From NCBI GenBank assembly GCA_964016985.1, contig OZ024823.1:36809687-36873686 (forward strand): a stretch of DNA of 64,000 nt, read 5' to 3'. Source of the stretch: Anodontia alba. Lineage: Eukaryota; Mollusca; Bivalvia; Lucinida; Lucinidae. Made by a program: the position numbers and the translations under genes. Below the pieces are notes generated by a model. The model made no database searches, was not told where the DNA came from, and was given only the letters and a program-made list of their open reading frames with translations. Below, piece by piece: positions 1 to 10,804 of this stretch (the stretch's first letter is position 1; every line of letters begins with the position of its first letter).

Positions 1-273
1 TAAATATCTCAAATAAAGGAGGGATTAGAACGAAAGCACAAGTGCTTGTAGAGTTCTTCTCCTAAAATGCTTATGGAGTTCTTCCAAAAAAAGCATATGT
101 TGTGGGTGCTCATTTGAATTGCATTGACAAGTCAATGCAATTCAAATGTGTACCCACAACATAAATCTTTATAAAGAAGTAGATAAAAAGTACACTGGCT
201 GTAATCTATGAAGACTACGGAATAGCTCTGCTGTGCGCTTATAGGGGTATGTGTGGTAATTAGGTGGAATACG
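1..273. repeat. Pal-N hairpin element
   Basis: The right inverted terminal (GTGTGGTAATTAGGTGGAAT) ends near 273. The central hairpin at 94-164 pairs TGTTGTGGGTGCTCATTTGA with its complement. The left end lies before the window or is degraded. Other copies are at 6802, 15806 and 38837; ends resemble CCGTATTCGACCTAATTACC. No coding capacity. Confidence 0.7.
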
Positions 274-433
274 GCTCTCTGCAGCAACCGACTCTCTGTA
301 ACAGTCAGTTTTAGAGTTCCAGAGGTGGCTGTTGTAGGGATGTTGCTCTGTATTTACCTGTGGGGAAGGCCTTGATCAGCATTCTTATATGGACGCTTAC
401 TGTTCAATAACCTGTTTTAACCTAATATCACTA

Positions 434-632
434 TCACCCCTAGCCATGCTGAATAAGATAGCACACCCACTTCTAATTTTCAGCCAGTCAGATTACTTGA
501 CAATACAGATTTACATATTTAATGACAAACAGTGTAGATCCAGATCAGTTGGCTTCTTCAGAAGCCAACTGATCTGGATCTACACTGTTGGAAAAAGCAG
601 GGCAGCATATCCGGGTTTAGCAGGATTAAAAC
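434..632. repeat. Pal-B hairpin element (piggyBac-like MITE), degraded ends
   Basis: Internal sequence GCTGAATAAGATAGCACACC leads into a hairpin at 529-589 built from AGTGTAGATCCAGATCAGTT. The TTAACCC end is eroded here. Better copies are at 6239, 23465 and 44701. Confidence 0.65.
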
Positions 633-896
633 TATTGGCAAACTTGGAGGTCTGGATCAGACAGCACTGTTTGTATATGCCATGCGGTCCTTCTTCACTT
701 GATATGGCTCCATTATTAACAGCATTGTAGTCCACAGTAATGGCAGTTGACATTTGAATGACTTCACTGAAAGCATGTGAAATACAGCACAGAAAAAAGC
801 CTTCTTTTGCCTTTTGCGATCAGCGAAGGCCCAAATCAGCTTGCTTATCCTTCTTTGCCTACTCTATCAAAGTGTTCTGGAGTATAAATTCTTAAG

Positions 897-960
897 TGGG
901 CAACAAAGGCCCAGATCAGACTGGGCATATGCCCAGTCTGATCTGGGCCTTTGTTGCCCA
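897..960. repeat. perfect 64-bp palindrome without spacer
   Basis: Each strand reads TGGGCAACAAAGGCCCAGAT onward to CTGGGCAT at the centre (928/929), with every base paired and no loop. It probably belongs to the hairpin elements of this genome, since a relative of AGCGAAGGCCCAGA occurs at 54753, but no outer ends were recognised. Confidence 0.9.
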
Positions 961-1389
961 CATTATGGTGTAATGCCCCTTTTCTTGCTCAGCCCATCAT
1001 GTATATTGATAGTTTATCAAGGATAAGCCTGCCTCATGGCTATGAGAGGGAGTCAAGTATTTACAGCTTTGTTGTCTAGTTTTAATAGGATTATTAAATA
1101 AAATAGATTCGCTTGTTGAATGGATCAGATGGGTAAACAATGCCCGCCTTCCCGACCTCTGACCTTGGATATTTACGTGGGTGAGTCATTCATTGGAAAC
1201 TTCCAAAGCACATGGGGTTGATGCATTAGTCTTTTTTTTACAGTGTAAAATAGTCAAACCTGTCATATAAGCAGTCTGTCTTAAAAGACCGCTTTTAAAG
1301 ATTCTTTTAAATATAGAAAAGTAGACATTTACCTGTACTAAGCAACTACCTGTCTTAAGCACCCTTTTTTTATATGTCTGTTTTGAAAA

Positions 1390-2760
1390 AATGGATGTAT
1401 TATGTCCATCCGTCCATCTGTCCAGAATAAACAATTCTTGTGTGCACCATAACTAGGTAACCATAAGGAATATTTTGATGAAACTTCATAGCAATGTGTA
1501 TGAGGTCAAGACGACATGTTGCGTACAAAAATGGTTGCTCTCCCTTTCTTAGTTTCTGAGTTACTGCCTTTTGATTAGTTTTTTTACAGATTATCCTTGT
1601 GCACATCGTAACTCATAACCATATGGAATATCTGAATGAAACTTTATAGCAATGTGTATGATGTCAAGTCCATTGCAAAAATGGTTGCTCTCCCTTTCTT
1701 ACTTTCTGAATTACTTCCTTTTGATTAGATTGTTTTTTTCCCATGCTATCCTTGTGCATGCCATAACTTAGGTAACCATATGGCATATCTAGATGAAACT
1801 TTATAGCAATGTGTATGAGGTAAAGACGGTGTGTCTCATACAAAAAAGATTGCTCTCCCTTTCCCAGTTTCTGAGTTACTTCCTTTTGATGAAATCTTAA
1901 ACTGACCTTGTGCATACCATAAGTAGGTAACCATATGGAATATCTCGATGAATTTTTATAGCAATTTGTATGAGGTTTAGACAGTATGTCACATATAAAA
2001 AAAACCGGCACAGTGGCTCAGTGGTAGAGCGTCCGCTTTGTGACCGGGAGGTTGCGGGTTCGATCCCCGGCCGAGTCATACCAAAGACTTTAAAAATGGT
2101 ACTAGCTGCTCTTTCGCTTGGCGCTCAGCATTAAGAAAGTAGAGCTAGAACTGGTCAGCTCAGTGTCAGTATAATGTGACTGGGTGGAATATCATGTCAA
2201 AGTGTCTGGGGCGTGATATTTCAGTGAGGCAGCACTCTAAAAGTGAGCATTGAGCTCCCTGCCACATCCAGACACCGTCGCGATATGACTGAAAAAGGTT
2301 GAAAGCGACGTTAAGCCCAAATCAAACAAACATATAAAAAAAAAAATGCTCTCCCTTTCTTATTTTCTGAATTACTTCCATTTGATGAGTTTTTTTTTTT
2401 TCACACTATCTTTATGCATGTCATAACTAGGTAACCATATGGAATGTCTTGATGAAACTTCATAGCAATGTGTATGAGGTCAAGACAATGTGTCAAATAC
2501 AAAAAAGATTGCTCTCTCTTTCTAAGTTTCTGAGTTACTTCCCTTTGATTAGTTTTTTTTTCCACACTATCTATATGCGTGCCATAACTAGGTAACCATA
2601 TGGAATAGCTTGATGAAACTTTATTACAATGTGTATGAGGTTAAGACAATCTGTCACCTACAAAAAAGATTGCTCTCCCTTTCTCAGTTTTTGAGCTACT
2701 TCCCTTTGACTAATTTTTTTCAGACCATCCTTCTTCACGCCATAACTGGTAAAAATGGCA
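1390..2760. repeat. degenerate ~160-bp tandem array
   Basis: The unit contains GCAATGTGTATGAGGTCAAG, with unit starts near 1491, 1649, 1806, 1971, 2465 and 2626 (spacing 157-165 once the inserted SINE is removed). Units share GGTAACCATATGGAATAT and a Tn-rich spacer. Minus-strand open frames across the array are by-products of the repetition. Confidence 0.85.
2005..2330 (+). mobile_element. SINE-1 (tRNA-derived)
   Basis: The head CAGTGGCTCAGTGGTAGAGC (box A) and GGTTGCGGGTTCGATCCCCG (box B) is tRNA-like. A body of about 220 bp follows and the tail is AATCAAACAAA. It is inserted in the tandem array with a 13-bp target duplication CATATAAAAAAAA (1992-2004 and 2331-2343). A second copy is at 51416. 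Confidence 0.92.
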
Positions 2761-2819
2761 ACATAACAAGCATACATTTGTAAACGTCCACATATTTTAT
2801 GCCTTTGTCCAGCTATATA

Positions 2820-3119
2820 GATTGATTTGAAGTTTTATGGCCCAGTCAACACTGTTTAGGCCATGTCAAGCCTGTCAGGTAACCCAATCACACTTTTTCT
2901 GGACAGGCTTAGTCCTCTAAGCAGTTAAACAGTATTTTGTGCAGATACTTTTGCCAGAAACTAACAAATACCCTTTTTGAATCAGTGGAAAGAGGGAGAA
3001 TGACTGTGGAAATTATTTCATAATCAATCTCCATGAAAGTTACATGACTGAGCAGGGATTTGAACTTAGGACTTCAGGATCTGCTGTCAGATGCGCTACC
3101 AACTGCGATATGGAGCCTG
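2820..3119 (-). mobile_element. SINE-2, minus orientation
   Basis: Read on the minus strand: a tRNA-like head GTTGGTAGCGCATCTGACAG with box B AAGTTCAAATCCC, then the SINE-2 body (CATGGAGATTGATTATGAAA, GCTTAGAGGACTAAGCCTG) and a tail near 2820. More diverged than the copies at 12921, 14395 and 40235, so probably older. Confidence 0.82.
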
Positions 3120-3135
3120 TCCAAAAAGCGCATGT

Positions 3136-3358
3136 ATTACGGTAAATGTCCTAAAAATTCGAACACTAAAGCGTCTGACAAAATGACATATGCAAACAGT
3201 GTAGACCCTGATCAGACTGCTCCTTCAGGAGCAGTCTGATCAGGGTCTACACTGTTTGCCATTCCACTAAATATTTAAAGAAACCGCTGCATAAAAAGCA
3301 AAATTTAAGCCAAAAGAGTATGGAATAAAGTGTTCGAAATTTTAGGAAATTTACCGTA
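3136..3358. repeat. Pal-A hairpin element
   Basis: Inverted ends GGTAAATGTCCTAAAAATTC and the complement of GTTCGAAATTTTAGGAAATT enclose a hairpin at 3196-3260 with arms GCAAACAGTGTAGACCCTGA and CTGATCAGACTGCTCC. Other copies: 18736, 40677 (split) and 53512. Confidence 0.88.
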
Positions 3359-3419
3359 CTTGACAAATGCAGTGGATAATGATAGTGTTCAAGCAGTATT
3401 GTTACAGTGTGTCTGTATC

Positions 3420-4925
3420 TGGCTTAATTATTACTACGCTACAATATACTTTATTGAGAAAACTCTGTTCATATACATGACATTGAGCTGATTACAATAG
3501 AAACATCAAGACATGGCAATACATTTTAAAATAGAATACATATATATATGGGGCAATGAGCTAGGGACTGTTGAAAATTGGATACATGGGAAATACTGAA
3601 TTAACTAGAGAAACTTCGGCTGGCACAGAGAGCTTAAATATGCACTGCTGTTACAACATCAATTCCATGTTGCAATGTTGGATTGACATTGATACAGCAC
3701 CGCCCTTGCACCGTGTGCCCGCAGAAATGCTAGGTAGATAGCGGTCGGGAGGGGGCGGGGGGATATTACTCTAAATACAAGATAAATATATCTAATAACA
3801 AAGGGAAATAAAGTCATTAACAATCAGTTTTCATGGTCTGCTACGTAGTCACCTTTGTATTAATTTATGTCGGCGTATGTAAAACACAAGCTATCATCCT
3901 GTGGAATGGGCCCAGGTGCTGCAAATCCATTTACAAGCAAATTAGTCCCTGTGAAGGCCTAGATCTAAATGTAAAAACCAACCAGAATCATCACTGAAGA
4001 CGTGGCATAGCAATAAGTTGTTATATATCTCACATGGAAGGCACAGACCAGTCTGTGCAAGTGGACAGTCTGAGCTGAGTCCTCGTGTATTGCTGGAGGA
4101 CTTGCCACATCCCGGCCCAGCAATATGGTATTACTTTATGATATTGCATGATATTACAAGTTAACCGACTGAACAGATTACTAAACAGATTCACATAAAG
4201 TAAAGTGCACATACCCATTACTTAATTGAGGAATTCCTAATTTATAGCAGCAAAACCATTTTGATAATCATCCTGTGCAACAATTTTGTGTGAACCTTAT
4301 CAGAATAATTAAATAAATAAATAACAGTGTTACATCTCTGCTACTGAGTTTTGAACAACACTCCAAGGGTTAAATACTGACTGCTGTATCTAGACCACAG
4401 ATGAGAATATATGTGATATTTGTGTTATATTTTTATCTTAAGGAGCAACTTGATCAGGATCACCCTTTTGGCATTCAACCAGCACTTTTTAGACACATCA
4501 TCTGGTATCCACTTGAATAGGAAATGGACTTTTTCAAGTTTTCATATATAAAGGAATTTTGCCCCGTCTATGATTTTTGTTTATTTTTCTTGTTATATTG
4601 TTGTTAAACTTTGTTTTCCTAAACTTTTAAGAAGAAAGAAAAAATGTTAAAGCAGATACAAAATGGAGGCTACTCATAAATTCACCTGTTGCTTACTTAA
4701 AAACACATGCAGAGTTAAATTTATGCTTTTCGAAAACTTGGGACAAGTACTCGCTGACAGCTAGAAAATGCTGGAAAATAAATTAGTTTTTGTAAACAAT
4801 AATAGCATACAGTTATGTACTAATAAAAAATACAACTTTCCTTGTTCAAGTACCTTTTATCTTTAATTGAAGATTCTATAGTTCTGTTTTATAGCAGCTT
4901 TTTGACATTACCTACATATCAAAAC
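3420..4925. other. no gene or clear repeat seen
   Basis: AT-rich non-coding DNA. A G-rich run at 3746-3761 could form a quadruplex. A diverged piece of Pal-L-like sequence lies near 4470-4560. No exon with convincing splice sites and protein similarity was recognised. Confidence 0.5.
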
Positions 4926-4927
4926 TT

Positions 4928-5120
4928 AGCATGCTTGGTAATTTCAGCAGACAACATTTTGAAATATTCTTCTATTTTTTCCTAGAAGATAGGCTTTGAC
5001 TTTTCATGAAAATTGTATCCTAAGGAGACAATTTGCATGAAATGTCAATGCCTATTTACTGGGAAAAATAAGAAAAAATATTTTATGATGTTGTCTGCTG
5101 AAATTTTTTACCCAGCATGC
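4928..5120. repeat. Pal-E hairpin element
   Basis: Ends resemble ATTTCAGCAGACAACA and its complement. The centre pairs GACTTTTCATGAAAATTGTA (left arm diverged) with ACAATTTGCATGAAATGTCA. Same family as 7540, 8137, 9660, 10120, 19602, 30418, 33258, 33755, 38530, 43985 and 61450. Confidence 0.75.
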
Positions 5121-5354
5121 TATGTGTTAATATTACATTATACAGCCGCGAAGACATATAAAATGCAGAGGTTATTTATTAAATTGAACTTAAATGGTCT
5201 CTTTAAAGTCCCCAATTTAATATTTATTGCCCAAATATCTATTAAGTGCAGCTGAAAAGCATCTTGAATTTTATTTATGGTGGTAGACCTCAGCGATAAA
5301 TGATTGGTAAAATATTTGCATATTGCATGTATTTGTAAGAATCACTTTTTGTCT

Positions 5355-5869
5355 CGACTGCTTAAGCAAGCAGGAGTGACGTAGGGATTCTTTCTGTTGG
5401 CGGCATTGGCTTTGTTGTTGTTGTCGGCATCAACAATGTTAACCCTTATCCTGCTGAACATTACAGACAACCTCTACCTTTGCAAACAGTGTAGATCCAG
5501 ATCAGATGGCTTCTGAAGAAGCCATCTGATCAGGAGCTACACTGTTTGTCATGCAGTTTGTGAATTGAATGAATACATTATATCAAGTAATCTGATTAGT
5601 GGATAGTCAGAAATGAGTGTGGCTAACTTAATTTTTTCAGCAGGATAAGGGTTAAGTCTGTGGGTTTAGCTCCATTTCTCAAACACCAAGGCTTCTAGGC
5701 AAATGAAATTCATTCTTCTATCTGCCATGATGCACCCTGACCTCTGCCGTCAACCATTGCTGACACCTTGCTTTTCATGTTTGGCTGAACAATGTTTAGT
5801 CTGTGCATTTAGCTTTATTTCTTGAACATGTGCACCAGCATTCCTGACATAGCCATTTGGCAAATTTCT
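5355..5869. repeat. dispersed repeat with internal duplication
   Basis: Contains AACAATGTTTAGTCTGTGCA (5789) and a diverged twin interrupted by Pal-B at 5443. The segment 5725-5870 (CATGATGCACCCTGACCTCT, GACATAGCCATTTGGCAAAT) recurs at 58545-58675. Non-coding. Confidence 0.65.
5443..5651. mobile_element. Pal-B element flanked by TTAA
   Basis: CCCTTATCCTGCTGAAC at the left and CAGCAGGATAAGGG at the right, bounded by TTAA (5439-5442, 5652-5655). Central hairpin 5484-5550. Removing the element restores AACAATG-TTAA-GTCTGTG, which matches the uninterrupted relative at 5789, so TTAA is the target duplication. Confidence 0.85.
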
Positions 5870-6230
5870 TGTTAGCTTACTTGAGTCAAAGGCTCAGAAC
5901 GAGCTGTTGTGATTACCATTCATCCAACATTCGCAATCCGTCCAACCATCATCAGTCCTCATCAGTTCACACCTTTAAACAATTTCCCTCTGAAACCATG
6001 AGGCTGACTTCCACCAAATTTCATCCAAAGGGGATTGAAAGTTTGTTAAATTGGTCACAGTCCATAGGCCAAGATGGTTGCCGTGCCCATATATGGTAAA
6101 AATATAAAAATCTTCTTCTCCAGAACAAGAAAGCTTTGAGGCTGAATCCATGTATATAGCATCGGGGACAAGAGACCTACCAGATTTGCTCAAATGGTGA
6201 TCTTAGGTTGACCGTTTAGCTTTCTACAGC
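5870..6230 (+). repeat. stem-loop-ended element, third relative of 24876 and 40717
   Basis: Starts TTAGCTTACTTGAGTCAAAG with stem GAGTC-aaag-GCTC, then AACGAGCTGTTGTGATTACC. The same layout (short stem-loop, then AGCTRTTG) opens the elements at 24876 and 40717. The internal tandem repeats and the 3' end are missing or unrecognised. Confidence 0.55.
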
Positions 6231-6238
6231 AATTTTAA

Positions 6239-6444
6239 CCCTTGTCCTGCTGATCCCGGATATACCCTGCCTTTGCAAACAGTGTAGATCCAGATCAGTT
6301 GGCTTCTGAAGAAGCCAACTGATCTGGATCTGCACTGTTTGCCATTAAGTATGAGACTTTATAGCAACAACCTGGATCAAGTAATTTGATTGGCTGAAAA
6401 TTAGAAATGGGTGTGGCATCTTAATTTATTCAGCAGGACAAGGG
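6239..6444. mobile_element. Pal-B element flanked by TTAA
   Basis: CCCTTGTCCTGCTGA ... TCAGCAGGACAAGGG, with TTAA at 6235-6238 and 6445-6448. The hairpin 6277-6341 (AACAGTGTAGATCCAGATCA) is nearly perfect. Well preserved, so relatively young. Confidence 0.9.
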
Positions 6445-6449
6445 TTAAG

Positions 6450-6801
6450 GTCAAATTTGCTTCCCTATAAATTTGTATAGGGAAAATGTTGAAAAGTTAT
6501 TTTTTAAAATGTATTAAAGACTAATGGTTTAAACTTACAATATATAATTGAAGTAGCTTCAGTTACCTTTAAAATTTATGCCTTGGGGGTTTCCTGACCC
6601 TACCCCAGGGCAGTATATAAAATCATGGACTCCTTGAACAATTAACTTATCTGATATCATTGGGACAATTTTCACCACATTTCATATGAAGCCTTATGTC
6701 AAAGGGTGTCAGTTGACTTAACACTAGGAAATAGTTGATTTGTATAACAGTATAGAGACAAATATAGAAAACTATCATTTTTTAGATGTAGCTACAGCTA
6801 C
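6450..6801. other. no gene seen; diverged repeat DNA
   Basis: AT-rich stretch with tracts such as CCTACCCCAGGGCAG. No conserved reading frame and no recognisable mobile element ends. Confidence 0.4.
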
Positions 6802-7510
6802 CTTATTCGAAATTATTACCGCATATACCCCTAGAGGTGTACAGTCAAGCAATTTCATAGGCTTCAGATTGCAGTTCTTGTAATATTGTCTACTTCTTTA
6901 TAATAGCATATGTTGCATGTTCTCATCTGAATTGCCTCAACAAGCTGAGGCAATTCAAATGAGTACCTACAACATATGCTTTTATAAACTTGTCAAGGTG
7001 ATTTAAATGAGTACCCACAATATATGCTTCTATAAAGGAAAGCAGAATACATATCACATATTAAAGCATCATTAAATATGTGGGGATGGTCGGGTGGTGC
7101 GAAGGTGTCATGTATCTTATGTCACCGGGGCGTTCAGCTGATATTGGCTTACAGTTGGGCAAGGCCTGCTATCCTTGTAGCAGGTAAGGGTAGGGAGGTG
7201 ATGTTTTTATTTCTTCTGTTTCTTCACTTTCATTCCTGTTCCTCTTTCTTCCCTGTCCCTCTCTTTCATCTCTTCTACTATCTCCTCTGTCTCTTTTCTC
7301 CCTTTCTCTGGGAGACGACACAAAATGACCCACAAGGGTTGACGTGTCGTTAAACCCCAACACAATCAATCATTAAATATGCCCTTCAGGAAGTCCTCTG
7401 TTTATATTCCTTTAAAGTATGCCCTTATTAGGAAGATATTTTTACTATATTTTTTTTTTTGAGTAATTTTGAAAAGCAGACAGTGCAGGAATTAGGAGGA
7501 ATATGGTAAT
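6802..7510. repeat. Pal-N element split by SINE-3
   Basis: Left end CTTATTCGAAATTATTACCG; right end GCAGGAATTAGGAGGAATAT near 7510. Hairpin 6906-6979, with its right arm repeated at 6996-7038 (GAGTACCCACAATATATGCT). SINE-3 sits at 7081-7368 inside it. Confidence 0.65.
7081..7368 (+). mobile_element. SINE-3
   Basis: About 288 bp starting GGTCGGGTGGTGCGAAGG, with a pyrimidine-rich middle and the end GTTAAACCCCAACACAATCA. Flanked by an exact 13-bp duplication ATCATTAAATATG (7068-7080, 7369-7381). Other copies at 27792, 43333 and 53741. An RNA polymerase III head is likely but only weakly tRNA-like. Confidence 0.88.
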
Positions 7511-7539
7511 CTATGACTCTGAAGCAGACTTTAGTTTAA

Positions 7540-7747
7540 TGCTTAGCACTCTTGGTAAAATTTTCAGCAGATGACATATTGAAATATTTTTCTTATTTTC
7601 CCTAGAAAACAGGATTTAACATTTCATGCAAATTGTCTCCATTGGAGACAAAATGCATGAAACATCAAATCCTGTTTTCTAAGAAAAATAAGAAAAATAA
7701 TGTCAATTTGTCAGCTGCTGAATTAGCCCAGAGATGTGTAAAGGTTA
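7540..7747. repeat. Pal-E hairpin element
   Basis: AATTTTCAGCAGATGACATA to GTCAGCTGCTGAATTAGCCC. The centre pairs CATTTCATGCAAATTGTCTC with GAGACAAAATGCATGAAACA. It directly abuts the Pal-C copy that follows. Confidence 0.8.
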
Positions 7748-7955
7748 AAATTGCGTCTGTTTATGTCATCTGCTGTATATTCTTGCAGACTTTTCAAACC
7801 TATTTTTGCATACAGGCAAACAGTGTGGATCTTGATCAGACTGCTCCTAAAGGAGCAGTCTGATCTGGGTCCACACTGTTTGCAAAAATGACTTTTAAAA
7901 TCACAAGCAGATGACAAAGCAGACAACAATAGTTGTGACTGGCGCTTTAAGGGTT
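7748..7955. repeat. Pal-C hairpin element, left end lost
   Basis: Hairpin 7817-7884 (AACAGTGTGGATCTTGATCA with its partner) and right end GGCGCTTTAAGGGTTAA at 7941-7957. The left TTAACCC end is truncated at the junction with Pal-E. A full copy is at 41742. Confidence 0.75.
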
Positions 7956-8136
7956 AAAGAAATAAGTAACATCTCTGAAAAAGTTAAAAAGTGTACACTG
8001 ACCTTGAAGTAGATCAGATGGGTGGAAGTTTGTCTGAAGAACAGTCACGAGTCTGTCAAAACAAAACTCTTACCTTCTTTTGATATAAGGCCCTCATGTT
8101 TAAGTTGTCAGACAAGGAAAAGTGACCTAACACTTA

Positions 8137-8332
8137 CCATGCTTTATAATGGGCAAAGTCAGCAGACACTGAGATGAAATTTTTCTTATATTTGCTAGAA
8201 AATAGGATCTGACACTTCATGCAAATTGTCTCCTAAGGAGACAGTTTGCATGAAATGTCAAACCATATTTTCTAGGAAAAATTAGAAAAACATTTTGAAA
8301 TGTTGCCTGCTGAATTTTTTACCCAGCATACA
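8137..8332. repeat. Pal-E hairpin element
   Basis: The central palindrome CAAATTGTCTCCTAAGGAGA-CAGTTTG is flanked by CTTCATG/CATGAAATG arms and GAAAATAGG/CATATTTTC. Ends GTCAGCAGACACTG and GTTGCCTGCTGAAT. Confidence 0.82.
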
Positions 8333-8479
8333 ACGTGTTGAATAGTCAGGGCTCCAGAGAGGTTGTTAATTGAGGGATAAAAAATATGGATATATTTCTA
8401 ATTACATGTTCCATCCCATATACCTAGATCATATAAGTAGGAGCTTGATTAAGCACTCTGTAGGCTGAAATATCAAATA

Positions 8480-8640
8480 AAAATTAATGCTATTTTTCTT
8501 ATTTTTCACAGAAAATAAGATTATATTTCATTCAAAAAATTCGAAAAAAATTGTATGAAATTTCAAGCCGTACTTTCTTTGAAAAATATTTTTAATGTTA
8601 TCTGCTATTATTTATAGTCAGCAGGTTAAATTTTGAGCTT
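8480..8640. repeat. degenerate Pal-E/Pal-D-like hairpin
   Basis: TTTTCACAGAAAATAAGATT pairs loosely with the TACTTTCTTTGAAAAATAT side. TATCTGCTATTATTTATAGT resembles the right end. Old copy. Confidence 0.5.
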
Positions 8641-8644
8641 TCAA

Positions 8645-8795
8645 CTTATCCCAGAATTTTAACAACTTGAATTGACCACCTGATGATGTGTCTAAAAACA
8701 TAATCTTGGAATTACAAACAGTGTAGACCTTGATCAAACTGCTCCTTTGGAGCATTTCGATCAGGGTCTAAACTGTTTGCACAGGCCTGTCAGTC
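8645..8795. repeat. Pal-K hairpin element
   Basis: Contains CTGATGATGTGTCTAAAAAC and a hairpin 8714-8781 with arms ACAAACAGTGTAGACCTTGA and its complement. Other Pal-K copies: 13349, 18566, 21640, 21838, 29500, 35425, 54600. Confidence 0.7.
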
Positions 8796-8799
8796 TAAA

Positions 8800-8922
8800 T
8801 ATTTGGGTCAGCTCATGACTCTGTGGCGCTTCATTGCAAGAGCTTTTCATTATCATCCTTCTATCATCTCAATATGACTTAAGTAATGTTGAAAGGGCCA
8901 TAAAACACCAAATCATCATCTA
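8800..8922 (+). mobile_element. SINE-4 fragment
   Basis: GAGCTTTTCATTATCATCC, then TCAATATGACTTAAGTAATG and the tail CATAAAACACCAAATCATCA. The same sequence occurs at 23326-23735, where it is interrupted by Pal-B; this copy shows the empty site (GACTTAAGTA). Confidence 0.65.
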
Positions 8923-9054
8923 AATATTTAGGGTAAATATAGTAAGCCATGTATTCTTGTCTGAAGTCATGGATAGGTCTTTGATTCACTACCCAGACTA
9001 TTTTAAATTTTCGACCCATTTTCAAAACTGATAAAGATACCTATACAGGGCAGT

Positions 9055-9250
9055 TGTTAAAGTGGTGTATCTGGTGATAGTTTTCGGGATAATTTTTCTT
9101 ATTTCTCCGTAAAAGCATATGTTGTGGGTACTCATTAGAAGTGCCTCAGTGAGGCGCTTCTAATGAGTACCCATAACATATGTTTTTATGGAGAGTTGAA
9201 GAAAATTATTTCAGAATTATCACCAAATACTTATCTCCTTAACAAGTCCT
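9055..9250. repeat. Pal-G-type hairpin, variant flanks
   Basis: Hairpin 9112-9186: GCATATGTTGTGGGTACTCA with TGAGTACCCATAACATATG, loop GCCTCAGTGAGGC. The outer sequence GTGATAGTTTTCGGGATAA and AGAATTATCACCAAATA forms a second inverted pair. Variants of this form are at 19800, 31216 and 54120. Confidence 0.75.
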
Positions 9251-9655
9251 CTGTAAAGATATAAACAGAAGACCCGGCGGGACAGTTTGACTTGGCTTGT
9301 GACCTGGGATGGGTAGACCCATTGGTTCCAGATCAGTGGTATCAAGATTAAAATTCCGGACTGATTACTTATGCCTTCATAACTTATAATTGAAGTTTAT
9401 TGGAAAAATATTTGTATATTGTCATTTTTTGTTCATTTAGCACGAGGACAAGTATCGGTATTTCATTACCTGTACGGAAGGCGAATTGAGAAGTGAATTC
9501 ATGAATGGGATAATTATATGGATACTTTTTTTAAATGGAATGTTAGATAAAGTTTATTAAGAAAATAGAAATAATGATAAAAAGGATTGTAAATATACTT
9601 ATGTATTTTTCAGTATTGTTCAGTTAAAAGAAAGTAAATAAATACAGCAATAACC
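9251..9655. other. no gene seen
   Basis: Unremarkable AT-rich sequence between two hairpin elements. No long frame, tRNA-like segment or terminal repeats found. Confidence 0.4.
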
Positions 9656-9659
9656 TTAA

Positions 9660-9865
9660 CCTTTACCACTCTTTGGGCAAATTCAGCAGATGACAAATTG
9701 AAGATATTTTTCTTAATTTTCCTAGAAAACAGGATTTGAAATTTCATGCAAATTGTCACAACTGGAGACAATTTGCATGAAATGTCAAAACTTGTTTTCT
9801 AGGAAAAAAATCAAGAAAAATATTTAAGTATGTCATCTGCTGAAAATTATACCCAGAGTAATTGG
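9660..9865. repeat. Pal-E hairpin element
   Basis: CAAATTCAGCAGATGACAAA to TGTCATCTGCTGAAAATTAT. Central pairing ATTGTCACAACTGGAGACAA extends into GATTTGAAATTTCATGC and GCATGAAATGTCAAAAC. Confidence 0.82.
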
Positions 9866-10119
9866 GACTGACAGACCAAAGCAAACAATGTAGTCCTGTA
9901 TTAGATGCTTCAGAGTGTGGCAGTTTTATCTGGGTCACTATTCCAGAAGTTTTAAAATGCATCAACAAATAGGAATATGGTAAAGCGTTAAGGTGTCCCT
10001 GTATTTAGGGTAAATACGGTAAAAAAAAAAAAAAAGAAGATAAAAGTCCAATTGGAAATATTTTTCACATGACAGGAGAATGTATTGCATCCTGCTTTAA
10101 GGAAAATATTAACACTACA

Positions 10120-10312
10120 GACTGGGTAAAAATTTCAGCAGATGACATTTTGAAATATTTTTCTTATTTTTCTAAGAAAATAGGCTTTGACATTTCATGC
10201 AAATTGTCTCCTAAGGAGACAATTTGCTTGAAATGTCAAAGCCTATTTTCTGGAAAAAGATAGAAAAATATTGTCAGTTTGTTGTCAGCAGAATTAGCCA
10301 AGGTTAAAGTTA
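10120..10312. repeat. Pal-E hairpin element, well preserved
   Basis: AAAATTTCAGCAGATGACAT to GTTGTCAGCAGAATTAGCC. The central palindrome CAAATTGTCTCCTAAGGAGA-CAATTTG is perfect, with arms extending through CATTTCATG and the GAAAATAGG/CCTATTTTC pair. Confidence 0.85.
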
Positions 10313-10804
10313 AACATAAAAAAAGAGGATCCTTTTTATGTGTGTTTTTCTGTTATTTAAGAACTAAGAAAAAGAATCAAGAGTGAAATAAAATTAGATG
10401 TCGAACCACACTGAGAGCAGGATTAAACACAGACCAGAGAAAAATGAATGTCAGATTGTAGTCATGAAAAATTCTATAAACACTGAAATTTCAGTCCATT
10501 AATATCTGGTATTAAAGCTTGCAATGAAACCATTAGCAGACTTAACAGATTCAATGGAGTCGATGAAACATTTAGAATACCTGTATCATGTAGCTGTAAC
10601 CATGGAAAATGAGGACAAGTCTCATCATGAGACAGCTTCGGACTCGGATGGTTTGTATTAATTAACCCTTAAAGCACTAATCACAGCTGCAACAGATGAT
10701 ATTTTGATTGTTCTTGTTTTGTGTTTTTCAGAGAAAATAAGGCATAAAGTTCATGTGAATAATCTGCTTAGATGACTAGAAAAATAGGCTCTGAAAAAAA
10801 TATA

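Noticed and set aside
897..960. microRNA precursor
   Set aside because: A perfect spacerless palindrome lacks the loop and bulges of a miRNA hairpin; siRNA production from it remains possible.
2005..2080. Functional tRNA gene on the plus strand
   Set aside because: Box A and B look like tRNA, but a 220-bp body, CAAACAAA tail and 13-bp target duplication show it is a SINE; the copy at 51416 is the same.
5013..5255. Conserved small protein (MKCQCLFTGKNKK-like peptide seen in several places)
   Set aside because: The recurring peptides are translations of the Pal-E hairpin arms in chance frames, in both orientations.
7078..7353. 91-codon frame with hydrophobic [11 protein letters not shown] segment
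   Set aside because: It is the pyrimidine-rich middle of SINE-3 and recurs in all four copies with indels.
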